A DNA stretch of 64,000 nucleotides from Mercenaria mercenaria (Eukaryota; Mollusca; Bivalvia; Venerida; Veneridae). The position numbers and the translations under genes were made by a program. The stretch spans positions 11,617,001 to 11,681,000 of the forward strand of contig NC_069375.1 of the NCBI RefSeq assembly GCF_021730395.1, read 5' to 3'. Of the stretch, positions 59,050-64,000 are shown in pieces. Every line of letters starts with the position of its first letter. The first letter of the stretch is position 1. Under the pieces are notes generated by a model, which was not told the origin of the DNA, made no database searches, and was given only the letters and a program-made list of their open reading frames with translations.

Positions 59050-60015
59050 CCAAACTGAGTTTTATTTTGGATAATCATAACAAAATATATTCAAGAATCA
59101 TGGTGAAATACAAGAAAAAAAAACAACAACAACATATAAACGTGCAGTGTACATACATTGTACGTACTAAATCTTATACTAACCAGCCATTCGCGCATTT
59201 AGAGGAGCAACATAGCGGAACATAGTAATGATATTTATAACATGATTTAAAGACGTCGACTATAAAAGATAATTTATTAATTTCTTTGAACGTGTATATG
59301 TAATATCAACATCAAATATTTCATTTTCATATAGATTCAATATTTCATTTGGTGTTCGCTCAGTGGAAGAAATGAAAATGTTTTTTCTCAAACATCTGCT
59401 TCGTACTTGCTGCTCAGTGCTAGAATACTTTGATGAAAGTTTTCAAGAATTGATTAAACGGTAGACATTTCAAAGTTGGAGGAAACATGATTTAATACTG
59501 AATATTCCAATAGAAATTTACAATTAAGTTATTATCATGATTTTAGGAGATGTCATTTGCGCGAGTATTAAACATTTAAATATCTAACGGGCAGTAATTG
59601 AATACATTGAGCTTTCGGCAAGAACATGTTTAAAGCATGTGCAAGCGGGCACCGTTTAACGTTTCTATTATACGCGATACAGAACTGAGTTGAAATTCAA
59701 CTGAAGCATAAGCGTAACCATAGTTTTAATGTTTTAAATGAATAGTTAGTAATTTAACCAAAAACACAAGAAGTCTTTTATTGAATGTAATTTAAAGCCC
59801 ACATAATTCTTTTATAACGAATTGAAACAGGGTGGCAGTGAGTAGGGCATTTTGAAACATCGACACCCTTTATTCAGCCCATTATTGATTGAATCCTGTC
59901 ATTAATTCATTCAGAATTTGAATGCATTTTTAAAACTTTTGAAGGAAGCACAAAACATGTTCTATGGGCTTAAACATCGACTACTAAGTAAAACAAAGAA
60001 ACTTTTCATCAGTAA
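59050..60015. other. 3' flank of locus F, nothing recognised
   Basis: AT-rich, no gene or repeat seen. Confidence 0.5.
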
Positions 60016-60019
60016 AGAC

Positions 60020-60159
60020 GTGATCTAGATGTCCACCCTTCATATTGTCTGTAGTAATCGTTCAGACAGTTCTGACAACTTTCAATGATGTGATCCAGAT
60101 GTCCATCCGCCATATTGTCTGAAGTAATCGTCCAGACAGTTCTGACAATATTCACAATT
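60020..60159. repeat. 70-bp direct duplication at the 3' end of locus F
   Basis: gtgatctagatgtccaccct at 60020 and gtgatccagatgtccatccg at 60090 begin two 70-bp units. The second contains the last ~23 codons of F (CQNCLDDYFRQYGG and stop). The first would lie just after the stop codon and has several substitutions, so it is now 3' UTR. Confidence 0.85.
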
Positions 60160-61581
60160 TTTTCTCATAAAAGGTACCATCAAATTGGCGTATGCTAAAG
60201 CCGCGGTTCCGTGGTTGTTCACGATCTTCAAATCTTTGTCTTTTGGGTGATTTTGAGTGCTAATGGTTGCTATTGATTCTAACATCCTTTCTATTGACGA
60301 CAGAAACTGCTCGCAGGGGAATTTGAAATCTTTGCCATCGAGGATATTGTGCCTCTTGATGAAAATACTTGGAATTCTTATTGTGAATTTCTGGCCCGGC
60401 ATAAACATTCTAAGAAGCCTGCTCGGTTCTATCTTTTCTTCTCTTTTTACATTTGAAATATGGTAGAGCAGAGATGCTACCAGCGTCTTGAAACAGACAG
60501 CCAGATTGGCAGTTTCCCGGCAGAAGCAGTCATGTTTTATCACTAGCGTTTTATATATATACGAGGGCAGGTATGAATAACCTCCTCCACTGTTGAAAAT
60601 GTACTTCAGAAGCTTGTAGCATTCTTTGTGATGCTTGCTCAAGTCGCGGACAAGCTCTACTTCCGTTTCGGTGAACGTGAGGCGGAAACAGAAACCTGCT
60701 ACACATGATGTTGACTCATTGCAAGGAATAAGCATATATTTGCCATGCCGAGACAGCTTTTCCCACACTCTAGAATGGAACGTATCATTCTTTTCTATGA
60801 TATTTCTGTGTTGTGGCATATTGACTTCAATCGCTAACGTCATATCAACTGTTATAGGGATATTGTCTTTGCCATGTTTTGGTTCCCAGATAAATGTTGG
60901 CATGAATGCCGGTCCATGATTTACAACCTGCTTATCTACGCGCAGCATTCCAGTGTCTCTATTACAAAAAATATCACCAGTGGAGCTTTTTATGACCTTC
61001 TCTACTTCTGACATAAAAGCATTCTCCAGACTGTCGTAATAAGGGTCCAAAAGGCTTTGAGAGTGGGGTGGTTGCAAAGGATCTCTGCGTAGCCATTTTC
61101 TACCAACAGAAAGGAAATAATCTGCTGCGCCAGTCAGTTTTCCAGTAAAGTCATGACTGAACGAACCTTGCAAATAATCTCCGCGAAGGAACGGTTTCCA
61201 CTGAGAGTGAAGGCGACGATCTGTTACTTTTACATGTGCATACCCCTCTCTCCATTTACATACGCGTTCAATCTCAACACCGTCCTGGTGAGTAACAATA
61301 AGGTAGTCAAACTCATCAGGAAATTTTATACTCGTTCTTTCGGCCATACTTCCAACTTTGAGAATTCTAAGACGATGGTATGGCCCTAACCATTCAACGC
61401 TAGCCGTTACTCTGCGAACAATCTCCTTCACAAGTGTATCAACGGCCAAAACAACGTCTTTGGTTTCATTTCTGGGTATTTGGAAATCTATACGATTGTT
61501 CAATAAATCACGGAAGAAATATGTAAGTTTGCAGTTTTTCTCATCTTCCATCGTAGATCTACGTGGCTTTGAGCATGCCAT
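60082..61581 (-). CDS. cGAS-like receptor (Mab-21 nucleotidyltransferase), locus F, intact frame
   Basis: 499 aa from MACSKPRRSTMEDEKNCKLT; context ACAATGG is good. The likely 5' UTR intron acceptor (tatttacag) is at about 61618. Signature: GSMAERT at 77-83, E90-F-D92, D246 in VDMTLAIEV. Candidate metal ligands are H279/C287/C293/C298 and H350/C352/C354/C363. The C-terminus CEYCQNCLDDYF retains CxxC motifs. Compared with A and D it has about 27 extra residues (roughly 150-178, AADYFLSVGRKWLRRDPLQP...) between the HDFTG and DSLENAF segments. The zinc thumb is absent. Expected to be a cytosolic nucleotidyltransferase sensor. Its sister G in block 1 is destroyed. Confidence 0.9.
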   Translation of the reverse strand: MACSKPRRSTMEDEKNCKLTYFFRDLLNNRIDFQIPRNETKDVVLAVDTLVKEIVRRVTASVEWLGPYHRLRILKVGSMAERTSIKFPDEFDYLIVTHQDGVEIERVCKWREGYAHVKVTDRRLHSQWKPFLRGDYLQGSFSHDFTGKLTGAADYFLSVGRKWLRRDPLQPPHSQSLLDPYYDSLENAFMSEVEKVIKSSTGDIFCNRDTGMLRVDKQVVNHGPAFMPTFIWEPKHGKDNIPITVDMTLAIEVNMPQHRNIIEKNDTFHSRVWEKLSRHGKYMLIPCNESTSCVAGFCFRLTFTETEVELVRDLSKHHKECYKLLKYIFNSGGGYSYLPSYIYKTLVIKHDCFCRETANLAVCFKTLVASLLYHISNVKREEKIEPSRLLRMFMPGQKFTIRIPSIFIKRHNILDGKDFKFPCEQFLSSIERMLESIATISTQNHPKDKDLKIVNNHGTAALAYANLMVPFMRKNCEYCQNCLDDYFRQYGGWTSGSHH

Positions 61582-61619
61582 TGTATTTGTTAGCCTCCTC
61601 TGTGTAATTTATTTATCTG

Positions 61620-62600
61620 TAAATACGAAAATATAATAAATGGTAAACATTCGTTTATTCACAAGTACACATTATCAAGATCTGTTTTTGAAGTCTTTAG
61701 TAAATAATTCTCAAAAGAAAATTACTATATTTATGACTAACCAAAATGAAAAGTTTAAATAATTTTGAATCATATCTCAGTTTCAATAAAATACTTTTGT
61801 AAGTTTGGTTTCGAAACACACGGGACTTGAATTAAACATTTCTGGGAATGATATCCTAGTTAACAACACACTTACATTGAAATGATAGTGACAAATCATA
61901 TAGACTCGTTTTAACTAAGTAATGGATTTATCGCCTGACCTGAATGGTGGATAAATGTGTATCACGTATAAACATAGAACATGATGTCAGAAGATATTCC
62001 TCCATAATATTTAGTTTAAAAAAACCTTCGGGTGTGCTTCTTGACTATTATCTCCCTCATACTTAAACAATGAAATATTTTACGCCCTATACCAGTGTAA
62101 TTTATGACATACTCAAAATTGTTCGCTTTTATTTAAACACATTTACTGTAAGGAAATAATGAAATTATATTTATGATATAACCAATACCTCTTACAAATC
62201 AACACCAAAAAGAACAGAAAAAAGAAAAATAATCGAATAAGAAAACAATCACCCAAACGTAGAATGGCCTTAGACTTATTTAGTGATTTATTTTATGATG
62301 TAAGATGGCTGTTATAAACGAATTTGTAAGAATGAAATTTTAAAATAATAAATATTTGAGAAATAAGTAAACGAAAATAATGCATATCAAGATAGACAAA
62401 ATATACAATGTAAAAAAATGCATTAGATCTACTTATGATTTACGACGCGTCCTGCTGTGTATAAGATCGAATTATTCAACAATACATTTTTGCAAATGTT
62501 ATTGAATAAATTTTTAAATTGGAATAATGATTGTCAGACTTTATATTTGGCAAGTGTTAACAATCCGTGTATGATTATATTAAAAAAAAAGTCAACATGG
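61620..62600. other. 5' flank of locus F, duplicate of the flank of locus G
   Basis: Colinear with 36.49-37.74 kb, free of the SINEs that interrupt that copy. It probably contains upstream untranslated exon and promoter sequence, but none can be delimited by eye. Confidence 0.6.
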
Positions 62601-62639
62601 ACCTTGGATCCGGTAATTGTATAATCGTTTAATACGGTA

Positions 62640-63014
62640 TGGTCTGAAATAGGCACGTGGGATATTTTTATCTTTTATATATATTTATTATACCTCACCT
62701 TTGTCTACAATGGTAAAATCCCATTACCCGTAAAAGAGATATTTTGACTATCAGAAACATTTTAAACCCTTTTGACAGGTGACCAAGCGAAAGTGACTGT
62801 CAGGTCATGTGACCGCGCTGATATTTTGTATGTCATATAAGGGCAAATAACTGCTTCAATTTTTTAGCCAGATGATTGCCTCCCTTGTACACAATGTCGT
62901 ATTGTAATGACGTCACTATTCAATGTGTACACAGGTGATTACCGCGCTAAAGAATTGAATGAATTAAAAACATTTTTTATGTGCTTAATTTTGTTCGGTA
63001 TAATAAAATAAATA
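62640..63014. other. Spacer, nothing recognised
   Basis: AT-rich, no gene seen. Confidence 0.4.
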
Positions 63015-63092
63015 ATATTGTCAACCCTCGAAACAGAATGTCACCACTCGGCTTTCGCCTCGGGTGACATTCTGCCCTCGGGTTGACAATAT
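63015..63092. repeat. Nested palindrome
   Basis: Outer arms atattgtcaaccctcg and ccctcgggttgacaatat enclose inner arms cagaatgtcaccactcgg and cctcgggtgacattctg. It could fold into one long hairpin. Probably a foldback element remnant. Confidence 0.75.
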
Positions 63093-63160
63093 CAATGTCA
63101 CACACGCTGCCATATGATATTTATATTATATCTTATCGGGACACATCACAGTTACACTAC

Positions 63161-63358
63161 TAACCTTTAGTCTGCTGGCAGCGAGTAATTCTGCCTTTGC
63201 GACCAGTGCAGGCACGTCCGTGCAGGCTGATCATGGTCTGCACTGTTCGCTATTCAATCAGTAAATTTCCAGTTACCACCCCTTCGAATAATAAATGGTA
63301 CTGCCCAAATTGAATTATGGACCAGTCCATTTTAGAAATTTAGCAGGATAAAGGTTAA
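63161..63358. mobile_element. ~200-bp MITE with TAACCTTTA ends
   Basis: The left end taacctttagtctgctgg and the reverse complement of the right end ttaacctttatcctgctaa match. Inner sequence has tttgcgaccagtgcaggcac and tgcaggctgatcatggtctg. Small non-autonomous element. Confidence 0.65.
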
Positions 63359-63395
63359 GAAAATCTTATGTAAGTATAAAACGCAATCAAGCAAC

Positions 63396-64000
63396 ATAAT
63401 GGCAAACTCTGTTTGATTGAGTTAGTTAAAGGTAACTAAATGTGCAACACCTATTATGCCCATTACGCTCCCTAGCACCGGCATAATTCTATTATAATAA
63501 AATGAATGTTCTCCATGATCCCAAAGGATCAAAAAATATAACAACACTGAGTCAACATGGCATTAAAGACTGCTCTTATGAGAGTTAATAAAATCTGGAA
63601 AAGATCATTTTGAAAGCACAGAACTCGGCCACTTGACATAATAGCAGACTCGGTTTGATTGAGTCTGTTCATGAGAGGTAACGAAATGTGCAACACACTC
63701 ACGCCCTCTAACACCGGCTTCAGCGGAATTCAATTAATGTAAAAACGTTCTCCATGATCCCAAAGGACCGGAAAGTGTATCTATACTGAGACTTCCAAAT
63801 TATTCTTTTGTAGATTGAATATCATAAGAAAGCTTTTAAGCCGTAAAAAATGCATCCCGTGCATGGATTCATTCCATATATGAATTAAAGCCTGTGCTTG
63901 GGGCGTTGGAAGTGTTGCACACTTCATCTAACAATTGGACTCAATCAAACCGAGTATGCTATAGTATGCAATCTGTTCATTCATACAAATGATCTTCTAA
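63396..64000. repeat. Two direct copies plus an inverted piece of a ~160-bp repeat, cut by the window end
   Basis: Units near 63400-63550 and 63640-63795 share tttgattgagt, taacgaaatgtgcaacac, ctctaacaccggc, ttctccatgatcccaaagga and atactgag. At 63908-63965 gtgttgcacacttcatctaa and ggactcaatcaaaccgagta are the same motif inverted. This suggests a terminal-inverted-repeat element continuing past the window. Confidence 0.65.

Overview
The window looks like AT-rich genomic DNA from a bivalve mollusc, quite possibly a venerid clam. That is an inference from intron-rich animal genes, several SINE and MITE families of the kind seen in marine bivalves, CR1-like and RNase H-bearing LINEs, a Penelope-like GIY-YIG element, and above all a cluster of Mab-21/cGAS-like nucleotidyltransferase genes of a type greatly expanded in bivalves. 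No plasmid, prokaryotic or viral gene organisation is visible.

Layout: (1) 1-2330 is homopolymer-rich and may be poor-quality sequence. (2) About 3.29-14.89 kb, plus strand, holds at least 13 recognisable exons of a secreted or surface protein with two CUB domains followed by cadherin repeats. Its intron phases are consistent, but four exons carry small frameshifts. A 1.8-kb TIR transposon, a SINE and two palindromic MITEs sit in its introns. (3) 15-20 kb is repeat-rich, including an (AT)n tract and an inverted pair of Penelope-like GIY-YIG ends. (4) 19.8-22.8 kb, plus strand, holds the 3' exons of a charged, unrecognised protein. Part of its last exon is tandemly duplicated at 23.0-23.7 kb.

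(5) From 25 to 62 kb, all on the minus strand, lie seven cGAS-like receptor (cGLR) loci. In coordinate order they are A (25.2-26.5, intact frame), B (31.8-32.4, broken), G (36.1-36.5, broken), D (38.9-40.3, intact), C (42.4-43.8, broken), E (54.1-55.5, broken) and F (60.1-61.6, intact). A resembles C, B resembles E and G resembles F, in the same order and orientation and with matching flanks. This implies a tandem block duplication A-B-G / C-E-F. A survived in the first block and F in the second, which is reciprocal decay. Intact members have the GS motif, the ExD pair and the third Asp of active CD-NTases. They lack the vertebrate cGAS zinc thumb at its usual place but share two other His/Cys sets.

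(6) Transposons inserted after the duplication (an 869-bp TIR element with its empty site preserved in the other block, SINEs and LINEs) give a relative chronology. The right end (63-64 kb) is palindromic and tandem repeat DNA.

If intact, the cGLR proteins would be cytosolic sensors that make a cyclic dinucleotide from NTPs on binding a nucleic acid or other ligand, signalling through STING-like receptors. No STING or other pathway partner lies in the window. All assignments come from reading motifs; no database search was possible.
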